Positions 1 through 9,369 of a stretch of DNA of 64,000 bases are shown one piece after another. Below the pieces are notes generated by a model. It saw only the letters and a list, made by a program, of their open reading frames with translations, made no database searches and was not told the origin of the DNA. Origin of the DNA: Pseudoalteromonas sp. GCY (GTDB taxonomy: Bacteria > Pseudomonadota > Gammaproteobacteria > Enterobacterales > Alteromonadaceae); assembly GCF_016695175.1 (NCBI RefSeq), contig NZ_CP068023.1, forward strand, positions 1,558,501 through 1,622,500, in the 5' to 3' direction. Made by a program: the position numbers and the translations under genes. Numbering within the stretch: the stretch's first letter is position 1; the number at the start of each line of letters is the position of its first letter.

Positions 1-606
1 GCCTACACGCGTAGGCGTTGTCCTGCGTAAAACGGCATTCGCCTCTACTGAGGCTATTCAACCTCAACCGGTGCCTAGCGCACATGGTTGTCGTGCTCCT
101 CCTTTTGGGTACCGCTGTCTGTTTGCGTAATCGCAATATTTGAGCCAGTGCGTTTAATACCAATTTGTCTTAATACTTGTTCAATTTTTAGGAGTAATCC
201 TGACGCTAACTGCATTAAAAATTTCTTATTTAGAACAATTAAATAACAAATTTTTTGCCTGGTTATCGACAAGATTTTTTCGCCTCAAAATAGACCACTT
301 AATTAAGCAGATAGGAATAATTTGCACCTTGTGGATCAGCAGTCAGCAATTCAGTTTCAATTGCATTAATTGGCTACTTACAGTCCTTTTAGGGCGAATT
401 GTAAGTTTAGCAAATGTGATTGTCCGTTTACTGTATCGATTATTTGGTAAATGGTTAGTGACTGGTATCAAAGGAGCGTTTCCCTTCACTAATGTATTTT
501 CCCTGATGGATACAGTGCAATTCGAACTTGTGCAGCATAGCTTGCACAAATAGATACTCAGCGTGCTTAACAAATAAGCCGCAGCTTATCGTTGAAGGGT
601 AATCAA
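1..606. other. Region upstream of cyo operon, no confident gene
   Basis: No gene can be supported here. One plus-strand frame is open from the window edge to a TAA ending at 131 and could be the last ~42 codons of an upstream gene, but nothing in it is recognisable. The first 16 bases form a small hairpin (GCCTAC/GTAGGC). Short frames at about 75-272 (minus) and 329-646 (both strands) lack ribosome sites and resemble no family. A dispersed repeat copy lies at 156-187. The cyo promoter presumably lies between about 300 and 590, but I cannot place it. Confidence 0.4.
156..187 (-). repeat. Dispersed palindromic repeat, copy A
   Basis: Read on the minus strand, this 32-bp stretch matches the copy at 34109-34140 at 30 of 32 positions by eye. 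Related copies lie at 25724-25755 and 47205-47235. All four are intergenic. The shared core reads AAATTGARCAAGTATTAAG followed by a CAAATTGGTATT end. It is probably a REP-like or MITE-like element. Confidence 0.6.
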
Positions 607-1515
607 TTGAATAAACGTAGTGTTGTGAATTATGCGTTCGCTTCATTGGGGCTTATGCTCACCGGCTGTAGTGGTGGCATTTTAGATCCCAAGGGGCAAA
701 TTGGCATGGATGAGAAGTCCTTGATCATCATTGCCACTGTACTGATGTTACTCGTTGTAGTACCAGTTATTATTCTTACCTTATATTTTGCGTGGAAGTA
801 CCGAGACGGTCGAGACCACGAGATCTATGCACCTAAATGGGCTCACTCTAACAAAATAGAAGCCGTGGTTTGGACCATTCCGATTGTGATTATTATTGTA
901 CTTGGGGTGATCACTTGGCGCTCTACACAATCACTGGATCCGTACAAGCCGTTGGAGGGTAAGGGTGAACACCTCACTGTTCAGGTGGTATCGCTAAACT
1001 GGAAGTGGTTATTTATCTATCCAGAGCAAGGCATTGCTACAGTGAATGAGCTGGTGTTTCCAGCGAATGTACCAGTGGAGTACAAAATCACTTCCGAAAG
1101 CACCATGAACTCTTTCTTTATTCCGCAGCTTGGTAGCCAAATTTACTCGATGGCCGGAATGGAAACACAGCTTCACCTGATTGCCAACGAGCCGGGGACG
1201 TTCAAAGGCTTTTCTGCTAACTACAGTGGAGCGGGCTTTACGGGTATGAAGTTCGATGCCATTGCGACCAAAGATAAAGCAAGTTTTGATAACTGGGTTG
1301 CCGATGTCAAAGCAAACGGCGAAGCCTTAACCGCACGTCGTTACACGCAACTGGCTGAGCCTTCGGAATATCACCCCGTTGAATATTTTGGCTCGGTAGA
1401 GCAGGGCTTATTCCACACCATAGTTATGAAGTACATGCAGGGCCATGGCGAAATGAGTTACTACGCCAAACCAGAGCATGCTGCGCATCCACATCACGGC
1501 AAGGCTGAGGAGTAA
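607..1515 (+). CDS. cyoA: Cytochrome bo3 ubiquinol oxidase subunit II
   Basis: Subunit II of the proton-pumping quinol oxidase, which oxidises ubiquinol in the cytoplasmic membrane. The chosen start is the TTG at 607 because GAAGGG lies 7 nt before it; a TTG at 592 would overlap that site. The product (302 aa) begins with a lipoprotein signal whose lipobox LTGC predicts lipidation of the cysteine after about 20 residues. Two membrane segments follow (about residues 40-65 and 85-105), then a periplasmic cupredoxin domain. The Cys/His ligands of a CuA centre are not evident, as expected for a quinol rather than a cytochrome c oxidase. The C-terminus is His-rich. It is the first gene of cyoABCDE. 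Its last codons carry GAGGAG, which serves as the ribosome site of cyoB. Confidence 0.95.
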   Translation: MNKRSVVNYAFASLGLMLTGCSGGILDPKGQIGMDEKSLIIIATVLMLLVVVPVIILTLYFAWKYRDGRDHEIYAPKWAHSNKIEAVVWTIPIVIIIVLGVITWRSTQSLDPYKPLEGKGEHLTVQVVSLNWKWLFIYPEQGIATVNELVFPANVPVEYKITSESTMNSFFIPQLGSQIYSMAGMETQLHLIANEPGTFKGFSANYSGAGFTGMKFDAIATKDKASFDNWVADVKANGEALTARRYTQLAEPSEYHPVEYFGSVEQGLFHTIVMKYMQGHGEMSYYAKPEHAAHPHHGKAEE

Positions 1516-1517
1516 TT

Positions 1518-3500
1518 ATGTCGTTGTTTGGTAAATTATCCATTGAGGCAATCCCCTATCACGAACCCATCATTATGGTGACGTTAGCTGTGGTGGCGAT
1601 TGTTGGTCTAATTGTGGCGGCAATGGTCACAAAGCACAAAAAATGGGGCGTGCTGTGGCACGATTGGATCACTTCAATCGATCATAAACGCCTAGGCGTG
1701 ATGTACATTATCTTGGCATTAATTATGTTAATGCGTGGTTTTGCCGACGCCATCATGATGCGTACACAGTTGGCGATGGCCACAAGCGGCGCAGCCGGTT
1801 ACTTACCTCCTGAGCACTATGACCAAATCTTCACCGCGCACGGGGTGATCATGATCATCTTTATGGCGATGCCATTTATGATAGGTTTGATGAATATCAT
1901 CTTGCCACTGCAAATTGGTGCTAGAGATGTTGCCTTTCCGTTTTTGAATAACCTCAGTTTTTGGTTGACGGCGGGCGGGGCAATTCTGATCAATTTATCC
2001 TTGGCATTTGGTGAGTTTGCAAAAACCGGTTGGGTGGCGTATCCGCCATTGTCTGAGTTGTCGTTTAGTCCGGGTGTTGGGGTGGATTACTATATTTGGG
2101 CACTGCAAATATCCGGACTTGGGACATTGCTCACCGCCGTGAATTTCTTGGTAACCGTATTTAAGATGCGTGCACCTGGCATGACGCTAATGAAAATGCC
2201 TATTTTTACTTGGACTTGTACTTGGGCAAATATCCTAGTTGCGGCGTCTTTCCCAATTCTTACTGCGGTGCTAGCGATGCTAACGCTTGACCGTTATATG
2301 GATTTCCACTTCTTCACCAATGAAGCCGGTGGTAATGCCATGATGTATATCAATCTGTTCTGGGCATGGGGTCACCCTGAAGTTTATATTTTGATTTTGC
2401 CTGCGTTTGGGATTTTCTCAGAAATTATTTCAACCTTTACAGGCAAACGCCTGTTTGGCTATAAGTCGATGGTGTATGCCAGCGGTGCGATTTCTATTTT
2501 GGGCTTTATTGTTTGGCTACATCACTTCTTTACTATGGGTTCAAGCGCCAATGTTAATGCTTTCTTTGGGGTCATGACGATGGTCATTGCGGTCCCGACG
2601 GGAGTAAAACTCTTCAACTGGTTATTTACCATGTATCGCGGTCGTTTGCGGATCACGGTGCCGGTCCTTTGGACGTTAGGGTTTATGGTGACCTTTACCG
2701 TAGGTGGGATGACCGGCGTACTGCTTGCAATTCCTGGCGCGGACTATGTGCTGCACAACAGTCTTTTTCTTATCGCACACTTTCATAACACCATTATCGG
2801 TGGGGCGGTGTTTGGTTATCTAGCGGGTTTTGCTTACTGGTTCCCTAAAGTAATGGGTTACAAGCTTGATGAGCGTTGGGGTAAAGCCTCATTCTGGTGC
2901 TGGCTGGTTGGCTTTTTTGTGGCCTTTATGCCGCTTTATGTGCTTGGCTTCTTAGGCATGACACGTCGCCTTAATCATACCAACACGCCAGAGTGGAACA
3001 TTTGGCTATACATCGCGTGTATTGGTGCCTTTATCATTATGTTTGGGATAGTTTTCCAAGTGGTACAGCTAGTGGTGAGCTACAAAAACCGCGAGCAATT
3101 GCAAGACACTACCGGCGATCCGTGGAACGGGCATACGCTGGAATGGTCTACGGACTCTCCACCGCAGTACTACAACTTCGCGAAAACCCCTGTAGTTGAC
3201 GACATTGACGCTTGGACGGAAATGAAAGAGCAGGGACAGGCATACCAAAAGCCTGCACAGTATCAACCTATTCACATGCCAAAAAATACCCCGGCTGGAG
3301 TGCTTATCAGCGCGTCATTGACCGTGTTTTGCTTTGCCATGATTTGGCATATTTGGTGGTTAGCGGCGGTTGGTTTTGTCAGTGCTATCGCGGTATTTAT
3401 TAAGCGTTGTTACACCCGAGACGTTGATTATTATGTTCAGGTTGACGAGATTGAGCAGATTGAGTCTGCCCACCTTTCTCGCGCATTACAGGAGGGTTAA
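1518..3500 (+). CDS. cyoB: Cytochrome bo3 ubiquinol oxidase subunit I
   Basis: Catalytic heme-copper subunit (660 aa, the usual length for CyoB). It reduces O2 to water at the heme o3-CuB centre and pumps protons. Visible signatures are the GHPEVY motif carrying the CuB histidine and the cross-linked tyrosine, the paired CuB histidines in WLHHFF, and the AHFHN segment with the heme o3 and heme b histidines. About fifteen membrane helices are expected. It starts 2 nt after the cyoA stop, so translation is probably coupled. The end of the gene carries AGGAGG before cyoC. Confidence 0.98.
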   Translation: MSLFGKLSIEAIPYHEPIIMVTLAVVAIVGLIVAAMVTKHKKWGVLWHDWITSIDHKRLGVMYIILALIMLMRGFADAIMMRTQLAMATSGAAGYLPPEHYDQIFTAHGVIMIIFMAMPFMIGLMNIILPLQIGARDVAFPFLNNLSFWLTAGGAILINLSLAFGEFAKTGWVAYPPLSELSFSPGVGVDYYIWALQISGLGTLLTAVNFLVTVFKMRAPGMTLMKMPIFTWTCTWANILVAASFPILTAVLAMLTLDRYMDFHFFTNEAGGNAMMYINLFWAWGHPEVYILILPAFGIFSEIISTFTGKRLFGYKSMVYASGAISILGFIVWLHHFFTMGSSANVNAFFGVMTMVIAVPTGVKLFNWLFTMYRGRLRITVPVLWTLGFMVTFTVGGMTGVLLAIPGADYVLHNSLFLIAHFHNTIIGGAVFGYLAGFAYWFPKVMGYKLDERWGKASFWCWLVGFFVAFMPLYVLGFLGMTRRLNHTNTPEWNIWLYIACIGAFIIMFGIVFQVVQLVVSYKNREQLQDTTGDPWNGHTLEWSTDSPPQYYNFAKTPVVDDIDAWTEMKEQGQAYQKPAQYQPIHMPKNTPAGVLISASLTVFCFAMIWHIWWLAAVGFVSAIAVFIKRCYTRDVDYYVQVDEIEQIESAHLSRALQEG

Positions 3501-3503
3501 TTC

Positions 3504-4124
3504 ATGAGTGCAATTACTCCCGCTACGCTGCATGCATTAGAAGATGCTCACGAGCATGCAGATCATGACACAGGTTCAAATACCGTATTCGGTTTTTGGC
3601 TATATCTGATGACGGACTGTTTGTTGTTTGCTTCTTTCTTTGCCACTTATGCCGTGTTGTACATGAACACGGCAGGTGGCGTGTCTGGCAAAGACATATT
3701 CGAGCTGGGCTTTGTTGCGGTTGAAACCGCGGCCCTACTGTTAAGTAGTATTACCTTTGGGTTTGCCATGATAGCGGCAAACAAACAGAAAAAGTCGCAA
3801 ACCTTATCTTGGCTTGCGGTGACATTTGCCTTTGGTGCGGTGTTTATTGGTATGGAAGTATATGAATTCCATCACTTAATAGTACATGGTCATGGACCAC
3901 AGCATAGTGCTTTTCTGACTTCTTTCTTCTCATTGGTAGGTCTGCACGGCATGCACGTGACGGCAGGCTTGATTTGGATGACTGTGATGATGATTGAAGT
4001 GACACGTCGTGGTCTTAAGCCACAAACGGTAACGCGTTTGAGCTGCTTAAGCTTGTTCTGGCACTTTTTAGATATCGTGTGGATCTGTGTATTTACCGTT
4101 GTTTATTTAATGGGGGCAATGTAA
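3504..4124 (+). CDS. cyoC: Cytochrome bo3 ubiquinol oxidase subunit III
   Basis: Subunit III of the bo3 oxidase (206 aa), with five hydrophobic segments after a His/Asp-rich N-terminus. It belongs to the heme-copper oxidase subunit III family, which packs against subunit I and stabilises the complex without binding redox metals. The conserved [16 protein letters not shown] and [10 protein letters not shown] segments are present. AGGAGG at the end of cyoB lies just before its ATG. The stop TAA overlaps the cyoD start as TAATG. Confidence 0.97.
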   Translation: MSAITPATLHALEDAHEHADHDTGSNTVFGFWLYLMTDCLLFASFFATYAVLYMNTAGGVSGKDIFELGFVAVETAALLLSSITFGFAMIAANKQKKSQTLSWLAVTFAFGAVFIGMEVYEFHHLIVHGHGPQHSAFLTSFFSLVGLHGMHVTAGLIWMTVMMIEVTRRGLKPQTVTRLSCLSLFWHFLDIVWICVFTVVYLMGAM

Positions 4125-4483
4125 TGAGCCATAGTGAATCTCAAGCGTTAGCACAGATGGATGTTCACGAGCATGAACACGACAGCCACGGTAGTGTGAA
4201 GTCGTATCTAATTGGTTTTGTGCTATCCGTTATTTTGACAGCCATTCCTTTTGCTGCCGTGATGAGTGGCGGCTTGTCATCTAGCACGACATTTTGGACG
4301 TTAGTGACAACGGCGTTAGTGCAAATTTGGGTGCACCTGAAGTACTTTTTACACCTGAATTTTGTGACGGAAGAAGGCAAGGCAAGCACGCTTTCCTTTA
4401 TCTTTAGTGCGTTGATTATTGTGATGGTAGTGGGGCTGTCGGTCTGGATCATCTACGAATCGAACGCCATGATGATGTATTAA
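4124..4483 (+). CDS. cyoD: Cytochrome bo3 ubiquinol oxidase subunit IV
   Basis: Small subunit IV (119 aa) with a His-rich cytoplasmic N-terminus and three membrane helices. In E. coli CyoD assists assembly of the CuB site. The start is the ATG overlapping the cyoC stop by one base (TAATG); a longer in-frame reading from 4079 runs inside cyoC and is not credible. The conserved segment [12 protein letters not shown] is present. The gap to cyoE is 13 bp and contains AGGAGAG. Confidence 0.95.
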   Translation: MSHSESQALAQMDVHEHEHDSHGSVKSYLIGFVLSVILTAIPFAAVMSGGLSSSTTFWTLVTTALVQIWVHLKYFLHLNFVTEEGKASTLSFIFSALIIVMVVGLSVWIIYESNAMMMY

Positions 4484-4496
4484 CAGGAGAGTAGTC

Positions 4497-5375
4497 ATGC
4501 TGCGTCGTTATTTTCAGGTGACAAAACCTGGGATCATTATGGGAAACTTGATTTCAGTCGCAGGAGGCTTTTTATTGGCCTCTCGAGGTGAAGTTGATTG
4601 GCTGCTATTTGCCTTGACTCTACTGGGGCTATCTTTAGTCGTTGCGTCAGGTTGTGTAGTTAACAATGTCATCGACAGGGATATCGATGCGGCAATGGCT
4701 CGCACTAAAACTCGTGTGACAGTAACTGGGGAAATTTCCTCAGCTGCTGCACTGTCACATAGTCTGGTACTCGGATTATCTGGCTTTGGGCTCTTAGCCT
4801 ATTTCACCAATTGGATTGCGCTGAGTTTTGCCGCATTTGGGTTTTTTATTTATGTCGGTGTTTACAGCTTATACATGAAACGAAACTCAGTGTATGGCAC
4901 GGTGGTTGGTAGCCTGTCTGGGGCAGTGCCTCCTGTGGTTGGTTACTGCGCAGTAAGCGGGGTGTTTGACTCTGGCGCTGCCATTTTATTATTGATGTTT
5001 TGTCTTTGGCAAATGCCGCACTCTTATGCCATTGCGATTTTCCGTTTTGAAGATTACCGGGCCGCGAATATTCCGGTGTTGCCAGTCGCGCAAGGTGTTG
5101 AAAAGGCCAAGCATCATATTGTTTTGTATATCGCCATTTATGCACTCGTGGTGATGTTACTGCCGCTTAGCGGTTATACCGGCATAGCATTTATGGCGGT
5201 GGCCTGTACAACCAGTTTTTGGTGGTTATTGATGGCGCTAAAAGGATACCAAAGAGACTTAGATTTACATGGTTGGGCGAGGCAAGTATTTGCATTCTCA
5301 ATAGTCAATATCACAGTTCTAAGTATTGCGATGGCGATTGATAATCACAGCACAGTTTCTGCGATGCTGTACTGA
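4497..5375 (+). CDS. cyoE: Protoheme IX farnesyltransferase (heme o synthase)
   Basis: UbiA-family membrane prenyltransferase (292 aa) that adds a farnesyl group to protoheme IX, making the heme o used by CyoB. The prenyl-diphosphate/Mg binding motif appears as NNVIDRDID at about residues 57-65, followed by MARTKTR. A second conserved region contains [20 protein letters not shown]. Around nine hydrophobic segments are visible. It is the last gene of the cyo operon and is followed by a strong intrinsic terminator, so the five genes probably form one transcript. Confidence 0.97.
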   Translation: MLRRYFQVTKPGIIMGNLISVAGGFLLASRGEVDWLLFALTLLGLSLVVASGCVVNNVIDRDIDAAMARTKTRVTVTGEISSAAALSHSLVLGLSGFGLLAYFTNWIALSFAAFGFFIYVGVYSLYMKRNSVYGTVVGSLSGAVPPVVGYCAVSGVFDSGAAILLLMFCLWQMPHSYAIAIFRFEDYRAANIPVLPVAQGVEKAKHHIVLYIAIYALVVMLLPLSGYTGIAFMAVACTTSFWWLLMALKGYQRDLDLHGWARQVFAFSIVNITVLSIAMAIDNHSTVSAMLY

Positions 5376-5405
5376 TCGCAGATTATCCCAAAGTAACTAA
5401 AATCC

Positions 5406-5427
5406 AAAGGCCCGATGGGCCTTTTTT
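5406..5427 (+). terminator. Intrinsic terminator after cyoABCDE
   Basis: AAAGGCCC, a short AT loop and GGGCC lead directly into a run of six T. It lies 30 bp after the cyoE stop and closes the cyo operon. Confidence 0.9.
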
Positions 5428-5513
5428 CGTTCTTATTTTATTTGTCTTACATCGCTTGCTTTTTACCCGTTTTATCTCCATATCCAGCTTATTGAATAGG
5501 TGAGAACATAATA

Positions 5514-5741
5514 ATGGATATAGGGATCACAGAGGTATTGTTGTTATTTACGGCGATTTTTATCGCGTCCTTTTTACTTTTTAAGGTCGTGCTGTGGGCC
5601 AAAAAAATGCCAAAAGGCGCCTATCTATTTTTGGCTTTAATGCCGCTCATTTCTCTTTTTCCTATTCCACCACCCGTTTTTAAAAATGTCGCGAAAGCCA
5701 AACAAGAACAACGTAAAAAAGCACCTAAATCAGAACCATAA
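5514..5741 (+). CDS. Small membrane protein of unknown function
   Basis: A 75-aa product with two hydrophobic stretches: about residues 7-28, and 37-55, the latter ending in the Pro-rich run PIPPP. The C-terminal tail is strongly basic (KQEQRKKAPK) and likely cytoplasmic. I recognise no family. The ribosome site is weak (AGGTGAG about 10 nt upstream). It precedes the YciI-like gene by 20 bp on the same strand, so the two may be cotranscribed. The coding call rests on the regular membrane-protein composition and the packing. Confidence 0.6.
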   Translation: MDIGITEVLLLFTAIFIASFLLFKVVLWAKKMPKGAYLFLALMPLISLFPIPPPVFKNVAKAKQEQRKKAPKSEP

Positions 5742-5761
5742 TCACACAGGAAAATAGCTTA

Positions 5762-6073
5762 ATGTCAGCTTCGATATTTATTGTTAACCTTACTTATGTT
5801 ACCGAAATTGAACAGGTAGAGCCGCTGCTCGCCCCTCACATTGCGTTTTTAGATCGCTTCTATGGCAATGGTACTTTTATCGCCTCTGGCAGAAAAATCC
5901 CACGAACTGGTGGAGTTATTTTGGCAAAGGCGAGTAGTGAAGCTGAGCTACTTGATATTGTTCGTCAAGATCCCTTTTATGTCGCCGAAGTGGCTCGGTA
6001 TGACATTATCGAGTTTGTGCCAAGCAAGTTTTCATCTTGCTTTACAGAGGTGGAGAAATACCTTAATTCTTGA
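5762..6073 (+). CDS. YciI-like protein
   Basis: A 103-aa protein of the YciI-like family (dimeric alpha-beta ferredoxin-like fold). The family pattern is visible: an N-terminal strand, a helix with PHIAFLDRFY containing the conserved His, a central SGRKIPRTGGVIL strand pair, and DPFYVAEVARYDIIEF near the end. Family members have been proposed to be small enzymes or stress-related proteins; the substrate is not predictable. Its 3' end overlaps the convergent TetR gene by 11 bp, a tight packing that suggests mutual interference in transcription. Confidence 0.85.
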   Translation: MSASIFIVNLTYVTEIEQVEPLLAPHIAFLDRFYGNGTFIASGRKIPRTGGVILAKASSEAELLDIVRQDPFYVAEVARYDIIEFVPSKFSSCFTEVEKYLNS

Positions 6074-6587
6074 GTGCCCGCTTGGCCACGTCCGTATCGT
6101 GACAGGTATAGGCCGTTGAAATAATCCCTTCGCTCAATAGAAACAGGCGCTCGACAGCGGCATCGTCGTTGAGCGATTGTTTAAGTAACGCTTTTACCGC
6201 AAGTTTGTGCCGCTGGCATAGTTGATTAATTGGATTGGTGAGCTCACCAAATTCTGCCGCCGTGTTGATAAAGTAACAACCACGGAAATCGCCCAGCACC
6301 TCCACTTTATTATTAATCCACTGATCTAGCGCTAAAAACAGCTGCTTTTCGAGCAGTTCATTCGTTTGAGCATTTTCAAGGCAACGAGATAACCAAGACA
6401 TAAATAGGTGATGCCGCTGTTCAAGTGTTGCAAGCACCAGCGCCTCTTTACTCTCAAAATGGTTGTACAGGGTTTTTTTAGCAATGCCAGATGATTTTAA
6501 TACTTCGTTTATGCCAATGGCATGAATGCCATGTTGATAGAATAGTGCCATTGCGCAATCGATCAGTTGTTGTCTTTTTGTACTCAT
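6063..6587 (-). CDS. TetR-family transcriptional regulator
   Basis: A 174-aa TetR/AcrR-type repressor. The N-terminal helix-turn-helix spans about residues 5-50 with the typical IAKKTLYNHFESKEALV recognition segment. The ligand domain contains FRGCYFIN, a cysteine-containing segment common to a TetR subgroup related to NemR/AcuR-type sensors; electrophile or redox sensing is possible but is inference. It is divergent from the HPP membrane protein across the perfect inverted repeat at 6628-6675, which is the likely operator and would allow autoregulation. Confidence 0.9.
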   Translation of the reverse strand: MSTKRQQLIDCAMALFYQHGIHAIGINEVLKSSGIAKKTLYNHFESKEALVLATLEQRHHLFMSWLSRCLENAQTNELLEKQLFLALDQWINNKVEVLGDFRGCYFINTAAEFGELTNPINQLCQRHKLAVKALLKQSLNDDAAVERLFLLSEGIISTAYTCHDTDVAKRALKN

Positions 6588-6627
6588 CAGTCAGCCATGT
6601 TTATTACCGTGATTATAGGTTGACAGA

Positions 6628-6675
6628 AGTAGACCAACTTGTCTACTATTTGTGTGGTAGACAAGTTGGTCTACT
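6628..6675. promoter_or_regulatory. Double TetR-type operator, perfect 19-bp inverted repeat
   Basis: Arms at 6628-6646 and 6657-6675 are exact reverse complements of each other, separated by 10 bp. Each arm also contains a near-palindrome of its own, TAGACCAACTTGTCTA (TAGAC/GTCTA ends). The structure therefore reads as two TetR boxes in opposite orientation between the TetR gene and the HPP gene. The half-site resembles TAGACC/GGTCTA boxes known for NemR-like regulators. Confidence 0.75.
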
Positions 6676-6697
6676 TTTTGGAAAGGGAAAGAATACA

Positions 6698-7159
6698 ATG
6701 AGAGAAGTACAACTTGCTTTAATTGCTGGAGCGGGAGCGTTTATCGCAATTGCAATATTGGCGTTTAGTCAAACGATAAGTGCTGAGCATATTTTTTTAA
6801 TGGCACCTTTGGGCGCAACGGCAGTGCTGGTATTTGGCGTGCCCGAAAGTCCACTTGCACAGCCTAAAAACGTCATCTTTGGACATATCATTACCGCAAT
6901 AATCGGGATTATTTTTGCGCAGTATATCGGTGTTAACGAATTCACTTTGGCATTAGCAACGGGGCTTGGCGTATTTAGTATGCTAGTAACAAAAACTACC
7001 CACCCACCGGCTGGCGCGAATCCAATACTGATCATGTTGGCACTAGAGGGATGGAGCTTTTTATTTACGCCTGTGATTATTGGTGCAGTGGTGCTTGTGC
7101 TGGTTGGTAAAGCAACGTTAGCGGCTAAAACAAAGCTGACGACCATAACAGCAGCTTAA
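6698..7159 (+). CDS. HPP-family integral membrane protein
   Basis: A 153-aa protein with four to five hydrophobic segments. The signature TTHPPAGANP, from which the HPP family takes its name, is at about residues 107-116. HPP proteins are small membrane proteins; plant and cyanobacterial members have been linked to nitrite transport, but the bacterial role is generally unknown. The ATG at 6698 is chosen because GAAAGGGAAAG lies just upstream and an earlier start would cross the operator. Regulation by the divergent TetR repressor is likely, since the operator ends 22 bp before the start. Confidence 0.85.
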   Translation: MREVQLALIAGAGAFIAIAILAFSQTISAEHIFLMAPLGATAVLVFGVPESPLAQPKNVIFGHIITAIIGIIFAQYIGVNEFTLALATGLGVFSMLVTKTTHPPAGANPILIMLALEGWSFLFTPVIIGAVVLVLVGKATLAAKTKLTTITAA

Positions 7160-7310
7160 TATGTTAATGTGCAGGCTTCATTCGCCTGCTTTCTTAATCA
7201 TTAAGTCGCAGAATCTTTTAGCTACACATTAGATTAGTTCATTGAAATTAATAAAAAATAAATAGCGATGACAAAATTTCATTAAGCGCGCTTTTGGGTT
7301 TCGTGCTAGC

Positions 7311-9284
7311 ATGACTGCAACGGAATTACTTTGTCTGATTTACCAATTGATAGCATTACATCTCTTTAGTCGGTTGTTTTATGGGGTACGTGGTGCCAAA
7401 TGTACGAAAGAAGGCCTTCACCTCAAGTCGAAATCTGCCGACAGGTTCATCCCCTTTAGCGCTATGACAGTCCCGCCAGCACCTCAGCCTGGTTGGCTTG
7501 CCCAAAAAGTCCTGATTAAACAGGGTCACGAGACCTTTGTGTTAAGTGTTAAAAATCAAGGTGCAGATGAGTTAGTTCAACAATTGCAACGACTGTGGAT
7601 TTTACACCATGGGAAGCACTTGCAAGTCAAAGTTCGTAAAATTGAGCAATTATTAACGCGTCGATATCTCAGCCATCATAATCAAAGTCTAGTGCATCAT
7701 GTTTGCAGTGCCTTATGGTCCAGCTGGCAGCACCTAGATGACAATGTCGTGCCAAGTTCGTTAAAGCCTCAAGTAGCAACGGTACGAGAAATTGCACTTT
7801 GGAATGAGCGTGATATTGCAAAGTTTCAGTCTGCTTTTGTCGATCACTACTTGGCAAAAGACGCTAACTATTTTGACAGCATTGAATCAAATCCCCTTAC
7901 ATTAGCTCAACGTAAGGCTTGTGTGATCCAGGATGACAGGCAATTACTGCTTGCTGGCGCAGGCACGGGTAAGACAAGCGTTATCAAGGCCAAAGTTGGG
8001 TATCTCTTGCATCGCAAATTAGCTCGGGCGAATGAGCTGTTATTGCTTGCGTATGGTAATGATGCTGCGACGGAGATGCGTCAGCGCTGTCAGTCTCTCT
8101 GTGACACCTTAAATTGCTCTACCTTTCATTCGCTCGGCATGCAGATCATCGAAGCGGTTACAGGGGCAAAGCCGACAATTTCAAATCTAGCAACGGATAA
8201 AAAACTATTTAAACAATTTATTGCAGACACTGTGCATACGTTGCGACAAGAAAGCCACTTTGAGCGAGACTTTGCGCTATTTCTGAAAAGTTCGAGCACA
8301 CAGCAAGCGTCACAGGCGATAGACTTAATAAGTCAGGTATTACCACTGATGAAGCATGCTCAAATAATGGGAGAGGTTGAGCAACTGCTGACGCAATTTA
8401 GCAATCAAATGAGTGTGATCATGCCAGTTCTTGCGGAATATCAGCTGTATTTAACCAATGAATCTAGCATCGATTTCGATGATATGCTGGAGCGGGCTAT
8501 TTATTACGTAGAGTCTGGTCAGTTTATTTCACCGTGGAAGTTCATCTTGGTCGACGAATTTCAAGACATCTCCCGTGTGCGGGCAAAGCTCATTCAAGTG
8601 CTGCTAGATAAAAAAGCCGGATCGCAATTGTTCGCCGTTGGTGATGATTGGCAGGCTATTTATCGCTTTAGTGGTGGCGATATGCGCCTAACAACCGAAT
8701 TTACTCGCTATTTTGGTAAGTCGACGACCACATACTTGGATAAAACATTCCGTTATCCTCAAACCATTTTAGACACGGCGAGTGAGTTTATTTGCCGCAA
8801 TCCAGAACAAATAACCAAGCATATCACTTCTCACACCACAGGCGTGGCGGGGCAGGGCGTGGTGAAAGTTGTGGCGGATGACGAACTGTCGCAGGCGCAA
8901 CAACTGCTCAATCTTATCGAGCAGCGTAACGAAGGAAAAACCACCGTTGCCTTACTGGCGAGAAATCACAGGGCATTACCTGATAAATCAAAGATTGCGC
9001 AGTGGCGGCAGCTCTATCCAGAGCTTATTCTTTCACATAACACCTTTCACGGTGCTAAAGGGACTGAAGCAGACTTCACAATAGTATTTGGTCTCAAGCA
9101 TAGAAACTTTCCGTCGCAGGTAAAAACGCCAGCATTTGTCGATGCGCTTTTACCAGCACAAGGGGCATTTCCTGACGCAGAAGAGCGGCGTTTATTCTAT
9201 GTGGCGTTAACCAGAGCGAAGAAACAATGCTTTTTATTAGCGCCAAACGACGCACCTTCCTACTTCTTAGAGGAAATCGCATAA
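7311..9284 (+). CDS. helD: DNA helicase IV (UvrD/Rep superfamily 1)
   Basis: A 657-aa superfamily 1 helicase unwinding DNA 3' to 5' with ATP. The N-terminal ~190 residues match the accessory region of helicase IV rather than UvrD. Walker A is GAGTGKTS at 216-223. Further motifs are LLLAYGNDAATEM (Ia), LVDEFQDIS (II, Walker B), FAVGDDWQAIYRFSGG (III), TFRYPQTI (IV), TFHGAKGTEADF (V) and LFYVALTRAKK (VI). The FISPWK-ILVDEFQDIS and GDDWQAIYRFSG blocks are nearly identical to E. coli HelD (684 aa). The role is probably recombination and repair. No strong ribosome site precedes the ATG, so the exact start is less certain. Confidence 0.9.
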   Translation: MTATELLCLIYQLIALHLFSRLFYGVRGAKCTKEGLHLKSKSADRFIPFSAMTVPPAPQPGWLAQKVLIKQGHETFVLSVKNQGADELVQQLQRLWILHHGKHLQVKVRKIEQLLTRRYLSHHNQSLVHHVCSALWSSWQHLDDNVVPSSLKPQVATVREIALWNERDIAKFQSAFVDHYLAKDANYFDSIESNPLTLAQRKACVIQDDRQLLLAGAGTGKTSVIKAKVGYLLHRKLARANELLLLAYGNDAATEMRQRCQSLCDTLNCSTFHSLGMQIIEAVTGAKPTISNLATDKKLFKQFIADTVHTLRQESHFERDFALFLKSSSTQQASQAIDLISQVLPLMKHAQIMGEVEQLLTQFSNQMSVIMPVLAEYQLYLTNESSIDFDDMLERAIYYVESGQFISPWKFILVDEFQDISRVRAKLIQVLLDKKAGSQLFAVGDDWQAIYRFSGGDMRLTTEFTRYFGKSTTTYLDKTFRYPQTILDTASEFICRNPEQITKHITSHTTGVAGQGVVKVVADDELSQAQQLLNLIEQRNEGKTTVALLARNHRALPDKSKIAQWRQLYPELILSHNTFHGAKGTEADFTIVFGLKHRNFPSQVKTPAFVDALLPAQGAFPDAEERRLFYVALTRAKKQCFLLAPNDAPSYFLEEIA

Positions 9285-9369
9285 TCATTAATCCCCGTTG
9301 ACGGACTTGATCTTTTTGCACTGTGCACTCATACAATTACTTGTTGAATTAAAAATAAGCGAGGAAAGG

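Noticed and set aside
1..131. C-terminal end of an upstream gene
   Set aside because: The frame is open from the window edge but too short to judge and matches nothing I recognise.
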